Positions 1 through 5,995 of a stretch of 6,698 nucleotides of DNA are shown here, in pieces. Within the stretch, counting starts at the first letter, position 1, and each line of letters begins with the position of its first letter. Source of the stretch: an uncultured Eubacteriales bacterium (GTDB lineage: Bacteria > Bacillota > Clostridia > Christensenellales > Aristaeellaceae). Position numbers and translations under genes: made by a program. The notes beneath the pieces are model-generated. The model was not told the origin of the DNA. It was given only the letters and a program-made list of their open reading frames with translations, and did not search any database. The stretch lies in assembly GCA_900553905.1 (NCBI GenBank), contig USFL01000083.1, positions 1 through 6,698 on the forward strand, in the 5' to 3' direction.

Positions 1-489
1 ACAATACGCACTTTTCAACGTTCCGGCCGGAAAAGCCTGCTTATTACCGGCGCTAAGGGCGCGGGCAAGAGCACGCTGCTGGAGGAGCTCATCGACGGCG
101 CGTCTGTGCCCGGCGTGGTCAGCGAGGTGGAACGCGGCGCGGACGGGCTTCCGGCGCGGGTCTGGCTGCGGGAGCGCGGGGGTGGGCGGCGCTGCCTGAT
201 CGGCGTGCGCGATACGGGTGCGATGCGGCCGTGCAAGGAGGTGTTCGACGCCGGGGGCGTCGCACTGCTGCAAGCGGTCAGGCATGCGCCGGGCGCGTGG
301 GCCGCAGTGGACGAGATCGGTTTTCTGGAGGCATGCAGCCCGCCGTATCTGGATGAACTGCGCCTGCTGTTTGAGCAGAAGCGCGTTTTGGCGGCGGTCC
401 GCAAGGACAGCACGCCTTTTTTGCAGGAGCTTTTTGCGCGAAGCGACTGCTTTGTGCTGGACCTTGACGGGGTGGAGGAGGAAGCATGA
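1..489 (+). CDS. THEP1-like P-loop nucleoside-triphosphatase (5' end outside window)
   Basis: The reading frame is open from base 1 to the TGA at 487-489 and gives 162 residues. A Walker A motif, GAKGAGKST, sits at visible residues 17-25 after a short hydrophobic strand (SLLIT). A Walker B-like VDEIGFLE is at residues 103-110; DEIG followed by a (M/L)E pair is the hallmark of the THEP1/NTPase_1 family, whose members are about 170-190 residues. In such proteins the P-loop lies within 10-15 residues of the N terminus, so the start codon is probably only a few codons before base 1; an internal GTG at 106 would delete the P-loop and is rejected. The stop overlaps the ATG of the MocA-like gene (ATGA), implying translational coupling. 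Inferred role: a nucleotide-hydrolysing accessory factor for a molybdenum hydroxylase. The true substrate is unknown; YqeC-type accessory proteins are a less likely alternative. Confidence 0.8.
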   Translation, partial: TIRTFQRSGRKSLLITGAKGAGKSTLLEELIDGASVPGVVSEVERGADGLPARVWLRERGGGRRCLIGVRDTGAMRPCKEVFDAGGVALLQAVRHAPGAWAAVDEIGFLEACSPPYLDELRLLFEQKRVLAAVRKDSTPFLQELFARSDCFVLDLDGVEEEA

Positions 490-1073
490 ACGTCGGCTGC
501 GTCGTTATGGCCGCCGGGCGCGGGCAGCGCTTCGGGGGCAACAAGCTGCTTGCGCCGCTGGCTGGCGCGCCGCTGCTCTCCTATGCGCTGGGCGCGCTTC
601 CGCGCGGGCGGCTCACGCGGATTGTGGCCGTCGTCAGCGATGGAGAGGTGGAGGCCCTGTGCGGGGCGTGCGGCGTTAGGACCGTGCGCTATCCCGGCGG
701 GCCGCAGAGCGATACCGTCCGCCTGGGCATCCGCCAGATGGCGGACCTGGACGGATGTCTTTTTGTTCAGGGAGATCAACCCCTCCTTACCGCCGGGAGC
801 ATCGAACGGCTGCTGGACAGCTTTGCCGCCGCGCCCGGAGCGGTGCACCGTCTGTCCTATGACGGCGTGCCGGGCAGCCCGGTCGTTTTTCCCAAGGGGC
901 TCTTTCCGGCACTTGCCGCGCTCACCGGCGAGCGTGGCGGCATGGCGGCGGCGCGCGAAGCGGGTGCGATCGTCAGGCTGACGCAGGCATTTTCGCCATG
1001 GGAAATGATGGATGCGGACACGGAAAAAGCGTTATCCGAAATTGAAAAAATCATGGCCTCCTCAAAACCGTAA
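486..1073 (+). CDS. mocA: MocA-like molybdenum cofactor nucleotidyltransferase
   Basis: This 195-residue protein has the MobA/MocA nucleotidyltransferase fold. The N-terminal nucleotide-binding loop MAAGRGQRFGGNKLL (residues 8-22) fits the MocA form (AAG.G.RFG..KLL), which uses CTP, better than the GTP-using MobA form. Other family landmarks are QSDTVRLGI (74-82), the metal-binding GDQPLL (96-101), GSPVVFP (130-136), GERGGM (148-153) and DADT (176-179). Known family reaction: transfer of CMP to molybdopterin to make the dinucleotide cofactor used by xanthine dehydrogenase-family hydroxylases in the cytoplasm. The start ATG at 486 lies 3-4 bases after a GA-rich Shine-Dalgarno (GAGGAGGA, 475-482) inside the upstream gene. 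Context (NTPase before, purine catabolism genes after) suggests it matures a purine-oxidising hydroxylase coded outside the window. The nucleotide specificity is inferred, not shown. Confidence 0.85.
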   Translation: MNVGCVVMAAGRGQRFGGNKLLAPLAGAPLLSYALGALPRGRLTRIVAVVSDGEVEALCGACGVRTVRYPGGPQSDTVRLGIRQMADLDGCLFVQGDQPLLTAGSIERLLDSFAAAPGAVHRLSYDGVPGSPVVFPKGLFPALAALTGERGGMAAAREAGAIVRLTQAFSPWEMMDADTEKALSEIEKIMASSKP

Positions 1074-1194
1074 AGCGTTGTGGCAAAACCGGTTGCGGAT
1101 GAGACAGGCGTGATTTTTTTATGTGAAAAGTTATGAAAAGCCCACACCTGTTATCCATCCAAATTGTACAAATGATAGAAAATTTCTCACACGC

Positions 1195-1223
1195 TTGCAA
1201 GGGCTGCTGACGGGTGCTATACT
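1195..1223 (+). promoter_or_regulatory. Sigma-70/SigA-type extended -10 promoter for ssnA operon
   Basis: A -35 box TTGCAA (1195-1200) is separated by exactly 17 bases from a -10 box TATACT (1218-1223), which is preceded by TGC, giving an extended -10 (TG one base before the hexamer). Transcription should start near 1230. It is the best housekeeping promoter seen in the gap and lies about 340 bases before the ssnA start codon, so the mRNA would carry a long leader. An 8-base palindrome (TTGTACAA, 1164-1171) and a nearly adjacent GAAAATTTC (1178-1186) lie just upstream of the -35 box and might bind a regulator, but this is only a possibility. Confidence 0.72.
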
Positions 1224-1276
1224 ACAACTGCAAGTAAGGATATGGAAACGATTGACCGCAATATTGTCTGATTTTT

Positions 1277-1369
1277 AACAGCCAACTGTAACGAAGTGCT
1301 TCGCGCACGGGTTGGGCCGACAGGACGGAAGTCCTCGCGGACTTCCAAGTTACAAGGAGGCTGTTTTTT
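1277..1369 (+). terminator. Branched stem-loop ending in T tract (terminator-like leader element 1)
   Basis: AACAGCC (1277-1283) pairs perfectly with GGCTGTT (1359-1365), and the 3' arm runs straight into T1364-T1369, as in an intrinsic terminator. Inside it TGTAAC (1287-1292) pairs with GTTACA (1349-1354). Within that are two hairpins: GTGC/GCAC with loop TTCGC (1296-1308), and an 8-bp GGAAGTCC/GGACTTCC with loop TCGC (1327-1346). An alternative inner pairing GAAGT (1293-1297) with ACTTC (1341-1345) would compete with both hairpins. It lies upstream of ssnA on the predicted transcript, so if it terminates it would attenuate the operon. The branched, roughly 90-base size is unusual for a simple terminator and more like a riboswitch or a structured repeat. 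Confidence 0.45.
1286..1314 (+). repeat. 29-base direct repeat, copy 1
   Basis: This segment matches 1415-1443 at 26 of 29 positions (differences at 1294/1423, 1308/1437 and 1312/1441). The copies start 129 bases apart. In each copy the segment forms the 5' arm of an RNA stem. Position 1294/1423 remains paired in both copies (A with T in the alternative pairing of copy 1, G with T in copy 2), a possible sign that RNA structure is being kept. Confidence 0.85.
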
Positions 1370-1410
1370 CGTATAACATTTGACGCCCCGAGAGGGAATC
1401 TTGGTAGCAG

Positions 1411-1489
1411 GCGGCTGTAACGGAGTGCTTCGCGCAAGGGCTGCAAGATCGCAAACCGATGGTCTTGTTCCCGACTTCGCTACAGCCGC
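1411..1489 (+). promoter_or_regulatory. Long imperfect hairpin in ssnA leader (element 2)
   Basis: GCGGCTGTA (1411-1419) pairs perfectly with TACAGCCGC (1481-1489). After one A-C mismatch the stem continues as CGGAGT (1421-1426) with ACTTCG (1474-1479), one G-T pair included: 15 pairs in all. Further in, GGG (1438-1440) can pair with CCC (1470-1472) and CAAGATC (1444-1450) with GGTCTTG (1461-1467), closing a 10-base loop. No T run follows, so it is not an intrinsic terminator. It ends about 80 bases before the ssnA start codon. Its 5' arm GGCTGT (1413-1418) could also pair with ACAGCC (1278-1283) of element 1, offering a mutually exclusive fold. Confidence 0.6.
1415..1443 (+). repeat. 29-base direct repeat, copy 2
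   Basis: Second copy of the repeat at 1286-1314, 26 of 29 bases identical. It sits in the 5' arm of the long hairpin 1411-1489. Outside the 29 bases the two elements diverge, except that both have downstream complements to CTGTA and to C(G)(A/G)AGT, so the architecture is kept more than the sequence. Confidence 0.85.
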
Positions 1490-1554
1490 TTACGCGTCTG
1501 GCACGGCAGCGGGAGCATTCCGACATAAGCATACCATCACACACGACGGAGCGA

Positions 1555-1561
1555 AAAGGAG
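1555..1561 (+). promoter_or_regulatory. Ribosome binding site that sets the ssnA start
   Basis: AAAGGAG ends 7 bases before the ATG at 1569 but only 1 base before the ATG at 1563. This favours 1569. The frame is open further upstream to a TTG at 1380, but that codon has no properly spaced Shine-Dalgarno (the nearest, AAGGAGG at 1354-1360, is 19 bases away). Confidence 0.8.
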
Positions 1562-1568
1562 AATGCAC

Positions 1569-2906
1569 ATGTATCTGCTGGGAAACGGACGCCTTGTCAC
1601 CCGTGACGTACACTGCCCCTTCCTGGAAAATGGCTGCGTTGCCATTGAGGGCAACCTGATTGCCGAAGTGGGCGGCACGCAGGCGCTGCGCGCCAAATAC
1701 CCCGACGCGCCCTTCATGGACGCGAGGGGCGGCGTGATCATGCCGGGCTTCATCAACGCGCACAACCATATCTACTCCGCCTTCGCGCGCGGCCTGACCA
1801 TCCGCGGCAACAACCCCACCAACTTCCTGGAGGTACTGGACCAGCAGTGGTGGACCATCGACCGCCATCTTCTGCTGAAGGATTCAAAAGCCAGCGCCGA
1901 CGCGACCTACCTGGACTGCATCGAAAACGGCGTGACGACCGTCTTTGACCATCACGCCAGCTACGGCGAAATCGCAGGAAGCCTGTTTGCGCTGGCCGAG
2001 AGCGCGAAGCAGTTCGGCGTGCGCACCAACCTGTGCTACGAGATCAGCGACCGCGACGGCGCGGAGAAGATGCGCGCTGCGGTCAAGGAAAACGTCGATT
2101 TCATCCGCTATGCGCAGCAGGATGATACCGATATGATCAAGGGCATGATGGGCATGCATGCGCCCTTCACCCTCTCCAACGAGACGCTGGAATACTGCGC
2201 CGCCGAGAAGCCCGAGGGCGCCGGCTACCACATCCACGTGGCCGAGGGCATTGACGATCTCTACGACAGCCTGACCAAGTACAACAAGCGCCTGATGTTC
2301 CGCCTGCACGATATGGGCATTCTGGGCGAAAAGACCATCTGCGGCCATTGCATCTACATCAATGAGGCCGAGATAGATCTGCTGAGGAGCACGGACACGA
2401 TGGTCGTCCACAACCCCGAAAGCAACATGGGCAATGCCGTGGGCTGCCCGCCGGTGCTCAAGATGTTCGAAAAGGGCATTCTCATCGGTCTGGGTACCGA
2501 CGGCTATACCAACGACATGCTGGAGAGCTACAAGGTCGCCAACATTCTGCACAAGCACAACGCCTGCAAGCCCAACGTGGCCTGGGGCGAGATTCCCGCC
2601 ATGCTTTTTGATCACAACCGCCATATGGCCGCCCGCTTCTTTGAAAAGCCCGTGGGCGTGCTTGCTGCGGGAGCCTATGCCGACGTGATCGTGCTGGACT
2701 ATGTGCCGCTGACCCCTATGACGGCGCAGAACGTGAACAGCCATCTCCTCTTTGGCTGCAACGGCCACAACGTCGTCACCACCATCATCAACGGCGTGGT
2801 CAGGATGAAGGACCGCGAGCTTGTGGACATCGACAAGGAGGCCGTGCTCGCGCACTGCCGCGAGGAGGCCGCCGATCTGTGGCAGCGCATCAACGCGGGC
2901 CGCTGA
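1569..2906 (+). CDS. ssnA: SsnA-type metal-dependent aminohydrolase
   Basis: This 445-residue protein of the amidohydrolase superfamily (TRZ/ATZ, guanine deaminase branch) matches the usual SsnA length of about 440. After an N-terminal beta-sandwich strand region it shows PGFINAHNH with metal ligands H65 and H67, GVTTVFDHH (121-129), HIHVAEG (H223), CGH (H260), HNPESNMGNAVG (281-292) and GTDG (D311), which complete the expected metal and catalytic set; the C-terminal part returns to the sandwich (GAYADVIVLDY, 368-378). The family hydrolyses or deaminates N-heterocycles in the cytoplasm; SsnA is part of the gut bacterial uric acid degradation gene set, but its exact substrate is not established. 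The ATG at 1569 is chosen by RBS spacing. It is the first gene of an operon with ygfK (95-base gap) and a hydantoinase, behind a long structured leader. No truncation or missing key residue is seen. Confidence 0.92.
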   Translation: MYLLGNGRLVTRDVHCPFLENGCVAIEGNLIAEVGGTQALRAKYPDAPFMDARGGVIMPGFINAHNHIYSAFARGLTIRGNNPTNFLEVLDQQWWTIDRHLLLKDSKASADATYLDCIENGVTTVFDHHASYGEIAGSLFALAESAKQFGVRTNLCYEISDRDGAEKMRAAVKENVDFIRYAQQDDTDMIKGMMGMHAPFTLSNETLEYCAAEKPEGAGYHIHVAEGIDDLYDSLTKYNKRLMFRLHDMGILGEKTICGHCIYINEAEIDLLRSTDTMVVHNPESNMGNAVGCPPVLKMFEKGILIGLGTDGYTNDMLESYKVANILHKHNACKPNVAWGEIPAMLFDHNRHMAARFFEKPVGVLAAGAYADVIVLDYVPLTPMTAQNVNSHLLFGCNGHNVVTTIINGVVRMKDRELVDIDKEAVLAHCREEAADLWQRINAGR

Positions 2907-2922
2907 AACCGGAAACCATGCG

Positions 2923-2955
2923 GCCGGCGGGGACCTGGGAACCCTCCCCGCCGGC
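2923..2955 (+). other. GC-rich 11-bp hairpin between ssnA and ygfK
   Basis: GCCGGCGGGGA (2923-2933) pairs perfectly with TCCCCGCCGGC (2945-2955), leaving an 11-base loop. It sits 17 bases after the ssnA stop. No T tract follows, so it is unlikely to be a classic intrinsic terminator. It could protect the ssnA 3' end, mark an mRNA processing point or cause partial polarity to balance ssnA and ygfK output. The remainder of the 95-base gap holds only the ygfK ribosome binding site. Confidence 0.7.
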
Positions 2956-2988
2956 GCGCGTTCGCATCCAATCTAAACACAAAAGCAC

Positions 2989-2996
2989 AGGAGGGG
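2989..2996 (+). promoter_or_regulatory. Ribosome binding site of ygfK
   Basis: AGGAGGGG ends 5 bases before the ATG at 3002. It decides the start: the frame is also open upstream to a GTG at 2879 inside ssnA, but the extra 41 residues would read through the intergenic hairpin and have no homology-like features. Confidence 0.85.
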
Positions 2997-3001
2997 TTTT
3001 T

Positions 3002-5977
3002 ATGAGCGACATCATGCGTCCCATTCCCTTTGCCGGGCTGATGAACTGGGTGCTGGAGGAATACCGCACGCAGGGCACCATTTTCGGCGTGAGCGATCTC
3101 TACCGCCACAAGAGCGGCAAGACGCTCCCCATCTTCACCGAGCGGGTGGAAACGCCGTTTGGCCCGGCCGCCGGCCCGCATACGCAGCTTGCGCAGAACC
3201 TGATCGCGGCCTATGTGGGCGGCAGCCGCTTCTTTGAGGTCAAGACCGTGCAGATCATCGACGGCGAGGACCTGCCCGTCTCCAAGCCCTGCATCCGGGC
3301 CGAGGACGAGTGCTATAACGTGGAATGGAGCACGGAGCTGCGCGTGCCGCAGGCGTATGAGGAATACGTCAAGGCATGGTTCGCCATCAAACTCCTTTCC
3401 AAGTCCATGGGCTTTGGTTCGCCCGACGGCTTTGTGTTCAATATGAGCGTGGGTTACGACCTAGCGGGCATCCAGAGCGAAAAGGTGGACCGCTACATCG
3501 AGGGCATGAAGGACGCCTCCGGGAGCGCCGTGTGGGCCGAGTGCCGCGCCTGGGCCCGGGAGAACCTCAGCCTCCTGCCCGGCATCGACGAAGCATACAT
3601 CGACGGCATCAATCCGCACATCTGCACCTCGATCACCCTGTCCACCCTGCACGGCTGCCCGCCGGACGAGATCGAGCGGATCGCCACCTACCTCATCACC
3701 GTCAAGAAGCTCAACACCTACATCAAATGCAACCCGACCCTGCTGGGCTACGAGTTCGCGCGCAGCACGCTGGACAGCATGGGCTACGACTACATCGTCT
3801 TTGACGATCATCACTTCAAGGCCGACCTCCAGTTCTCCGACGCGATCCCGATGTTCCGCCGCCTGATGGCGCTGTGCGGGGAAAACGGCGTGGAGTTCGG
3901 CGTGAAGCTGACAAACACCTTCCCCGTTACCATCGCGGCGGGCGAGCTGCCGGGCGAGGAGATGTACATGAGCGGCAAGAGCCTCTATCCGCTGTCCATC
4001 TCGCTGGCCGAGCGGGTGGAGAAGGCGTTTGACGGAAAGCTCCGCGTGTCCTATTCCGGCGGCGCGGACCAGTACAACATCGCCGACATCTTCGCCTGTG
4101 GCGTGTGGCCCATCACCATGGCGACCACGCTCCTCAAGCCCGGCGGATACAACCGCCTCCGGCCCATCGCCGACATCCTCGGCGCCATGCCGTACCGGCC
4201 CTTTGAGGGCGTGGACGTGGAGGCATTGAGCGCCCTGGCCGCCAGGGCCCGCACGGACGTGCATCACCTCAAGCCCGTCAAGCCCCTGCCCAGCCGCAAG
4301 ATGAAAAAGGACGTGCCCCTCATCGACTGCTTCACCGCACCGTGCGCCGAGCAGTGCCCCATCCATCAGGACATCCCCGAATATCTGCGCCTGGTCGGCG
4401 AGGGCCGCTATGCGGAAGCCCTGGGCGTCATTCTGGAGAAAAACCCGCTGCCCTTCATCACCGGCACCATTTGCAGCCATACCTGCATGTCCAAGTGCAC
4501 GCGCAACTTCTATGAGGAATCGGTGCACATCCGCGCCGCGAAGCTCGCTGCCGCCGAGGGCGGCTTTGAGACCTGCGCGGGGGCGCTCAAGCCCGGCTCG
4601 CCCTGCGGCGCCAACGTGGCCGTGATCGGCGGCGGCCCCGCGGGCATGGCGGCGGCGCATTTCCTTTCGCGCGGCGGGGCGAAGGTCACGCTCTTTGAAA
4701 AGCGGGGCTCCCTGGGCGGCATCGTCCGGCACGTCATCCCGGCCTTCCGCATCAGCGATGAGGCCATCGACAAGGACGCCTCCATGCTGGAGAAGCTGGG
4801 CGTGGAGGTCCGGCTGAACACGGAGGTGGCGGACGCCCGCGCGCTGCTTGAGGAGGGCTACACCCACGTCGTCATCGCCAACGGCGCGTGGGAGCACGGC
4901 GCGCTTCATCTGGAGGGCGGCGAGGCGCTCAACGTGATCGAATTCCTGGAGAAGCAGAAAAATGCGCCCGAAACCCTTTCACTGGGCAAAAACGTGGTCG
5001 TCATCGGCGGCGGCAACACCGCCATGGACGCTGCGCGCGCCGCCCGGCGGGCGGAGGGCGTGGAGCATGTGCGTCTGGTCTACCGGCGCAACCGCCGCTA
5101 TATGCCCGCCGACGCGGAGGAGCTGGAGCTGGCCATGGCCGACGGCGTCGAATTCTGCGAGCTGATGGCGCCCAAGGCGCTTAACGGCGGCGTGCTGACC
5201 TGCGAGGTGATGGAGCTGGGCGCGCCCGACGCCTCCGGCCGCCGCAGCCCGCAGCCCACGGGCCGCATGCAGGACGTACCCGCCGACACCGTCATCGCCG
5301 CCATCGGCGAGAAGGCGGACACAGCCTATTTCCGCAAATGCGGCGTCGCTCTGGATGAGCGCGGCCGCGCCGTGACGGACGGCGCGTGCAAATCCAACGG
5401 ACTCTATGTGCTTGGCGATGCGCGCCGTGGCCCCGCCACCGTGGTAGAGGCCATCGCGGACGCCGCCGCCGCCGCGCGCGACATTCTGGGCGCGCCGGAG
5501 GCCGGACGCACTGCGCTAAGGCTCGCGCCCGCGGCCCTCAAGGTCCGCCGCTCCGCGCTCAAGGGCGCTGGAATCCCCAGCGAGGAGGCCGCTCGCTGCC
5601 TCGGCTGCGAAACCGTGTGCGAAAACTGCGTGGACGTATGTCCCAACCGCGCCAACATCGCCGTCAAGGTGCCGGGGTTTGAGAAGGAGCAGGTGGTGCA
5701 CGTGGACAAGATGTGCAACGAGTGCGGCAACTGCGCCGTGTTCTGCCCCTACATCAGCGCCCCCTACAAGGACAAGTTCACCCTCTTTGGCTCGGCCGGG
5801 GACATGGCCGATTCCGCCAACGCGGGCTTCTGCGTGCTGGACGCCGGCGCGCAGCGCGTGAAGGTGCGCCTGGGCGGCGAGGAATACGAAACGGAGCTTG
5901 CCTCCGACACCCGCACCGACGCCTCCATCCGGGCGCTGATGCAGGCGGTCATCCGCGACTACGCCTACTGCCTCTGA
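3002..5977 (+). CDS. ygfK: YgfK, putative selenate reductase-type Fe-S flavoprotein subunit
   Basis: This 991-residue cytoplasmic protein is close in size to E. coli YgfK (about 1030). Order of domains: a dihydroorotate dehydrogenase-like barrel (about 1-430) with TLHGCPPDEIERIA, IKCNPTLLG and SYSGGADQYN; a GltD-like N-terminal Fe-S segment with CFTAPCAEQC (C443, C448, C452) and CSHTCMSKC (C491, C495, C499); an FAD site VIGGGPAGMAAA (G543-G548) and an NAD(P) site VIGGGNTAMDAA (G669 on), then IAAIGEKAD and GLYVLGDARRG near the FAD domain end; and a C-terminal two-cluster ferredoxin with C866, C869, C873, C876, C880 and CNECGNCAVFCP (C905, C908, C911, C915). Family knowledge: named selenate reductase subunit, but now linked to anaerobic purine/uric acid degradation. 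It probably passes electrons between NAD(P)H, FAD and Fe-S centres to a ring substrate or to a Mo hydroxylase. It lies between ssnA and a hydantoinase gene, 18 bases from the latter. FMN binding by the barrel is not proven. Confidence 0.93.
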   Translation: MSDIMRPIPFAGLMNWVLEEYRTQGTIFGVSDLYRHKSGKTLPIFTERVETPFGPAAGPHTQLAQNLIAAYVGGSRFFEVKTVQIIDGEDLPVSKPCIRAEDECYNVEWSTELRVPQAYEEYVKAWFAIKLLSKSMGFGSPDGFVFNMSVGYDLAGIQSEKVDRYIEGMKDASGSAVWAECRAWARENLSLLPGIDEAYIDGINPHICTSITLSTLHGCPPDEIERIATYLITVKKLNTYIKCNPTLLGYEFARSTLDSMGYDYIVFDDHHFKADLQFSDAIPMFRRLMALCGENGVEFGVKLTNTFPVTIAAGELPGEEMYMSGKSLYPLSISLAERVEKAFDGKLRVSYSGGADQYNIADIFACGVWPITMATTLLKPGGYNRLRPIADILGAMPYRPFEGVDVEALSALAARARTDVHHLKPVKPLPSRKMKKDVPLIDCFTAPCAEQCPIHQDIPEYLRLVGEGRYAEALGVILEKNPLPFITGTICSHTCMSKCTRNFYEESVHIRAAKLAAAEGGFETCAGALKPGSPCGANVAVIGGGPAGMAAAHFLSRGGAKVTLFEKRGSLGGIVRHVIPAFRISDEAIDKDASMLEKLGVEVRLNTEVADARALLEEGYTHVVIANGAWEHGALHLEGGEALNVIEFLEKQKNAPETLSLGKNVVVIGGGNTAMDAARAARRAEGVEHVRLVYRRNRRYMPADAEELELAMADGVEFCELMAPKALNGGVLTCEVMELGAPDASGRRSPQPTGRMQDVPADTVIAAIGEKADTAYFRKCGVALDERGRAVTDGACKSNGLYVLGDARRGPATVVEAIADAAAAARDILGAPEAGRTALRLAPAALKVRRSALKGAGIPSEEAARCLGCETVCENCVDVCPNRANIAVKVPGFEKEQVVHVDKMCNECGNCAVFCPYISAPYKDKFTLFGSAGDMADSANAGFCVLDAGAQRVKVRLGGEEYETELASDTRTDASIRALMQAVIRDYAYCL

Positions 5978-5981
5978 GCGC

Positions 5982-5990
5982 GGGAGGTGA
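5982..5990 (+). promoter_or_regulatory. Ribosome binding site of the hydantoinase gene
   Basis: GGGAGGTGA lies 5 bases before the ATG at 5996, within the 18-base gap after the ygfK stop. It is close to perfectly complementary to the 16S rRNA 3' end and indicates operon co-expression with ygfK. Confidence 0.85.
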
Positions 5991-5995
5991 GCGCC

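Larger units (their letters stand above)
1074..1568 (+). other. 495-base non-coding gap with promoter and structured leader
   Basis: No credible protein gene lies between the mocA stop and the ssnA start. The first 120 bases (1074-1194) are AT-richer than the genes and contain a T7 run at 1114-1120 without a convincing hairpin before it, plus an 8-base palindrome TTGTACAA at 1164-1171. A promoter follows at 1195-1223. The rest, about 1230-1568, is a predicted untranslated leader with two structured elements (1277-1369 and 1411-1489) that share a 29-base direct repeat. Open frames on either strand here (including an in-frame upstream extension of ssnA) are judged spurious because the sequence is dominated by RNA-type inverted repeats. 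Confidence 0.75.
1230..1568 (+). promoter_or_regulatory. Long structured 5' leader of ssnA (candidate cis-regulatory RNA)
   Basis: From the predicted start site to the ssnA start codon there are about 339 bases with no convincing gene but with nested complementary segments: a branched element (1277-1365) running into T6, and a long imperfect hairpin (1411-1489). No textbook riboswitch core (purine, T-box, TPP, cobalamin, FMN, SAM, glycine) was recognised by eye. The position, directly upstream of a purine catabolism operon, is where a purine- or urate-sensing RNA or attenuator would be expected. I recall that a candidate RNA motif named after ssnA has been proposed from comparative genomics; whether this leader matches it cannot be settled here. 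The alternative is that both elements are dispersed palindromic intergenic repeats. Confidence 0.5.

Noticed and set aside
1086..1120. Intrinsic terminator for mocA before the T7 run
   Set aside because: Only 3-4 bp stems can be drawn and they are not adjacent to the T run.
1236..1270. Purine riboswitch, because GGATATGG resembles its L2 loop
   Set aside because: The flanking P2 arms are not complementary and the conserved TTTCTACC junction is missing.
1242..1271. Nine-residue leader peptide METIDRNIV in the ssnA leader
   Set aside because: The AAGGA before it is only 1 base from the ATG, too close to work well, and the peptide has no run of regulatory codons.
1354..1360. AAGGAGG as a ribosome binding site for a small gene
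   Set aside because: No ATG, GTG or TTG lies within 5-12 bases; it is probably part of the structured element.
1222..1446. Minus-strand 74-residue frame containing a repeated REALRYS peptide
   Set aside because: The peptide repeat is just the translation of the 29-base DNA repeat on the other strand; no ribosome binding site or family resemblance.
1380..1568. In-frame N-terminal extension of ssnA from TTG 1380 (63 extra residues)
   Set aside because: No spaced ribosome binding site, coding through palindromic RNA elements, length beyond the SsnA norm; ATG 1569 has a well-placed AAAGGAG.
2879..3001. In-frame extension of ygfK from GTG 2879
   Set aside because: It would overlap the ssnA end and read through the intergenic hairpin; ATG 3002 has a strong ribosome binding site.
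3461..4909. Long minus-strand open frame opposite ygfK
   Set aside because: It is a shadow of GC-rich coding sequence on the + strand, with low-complexity A/G/R/H-rich composition and no motifs.
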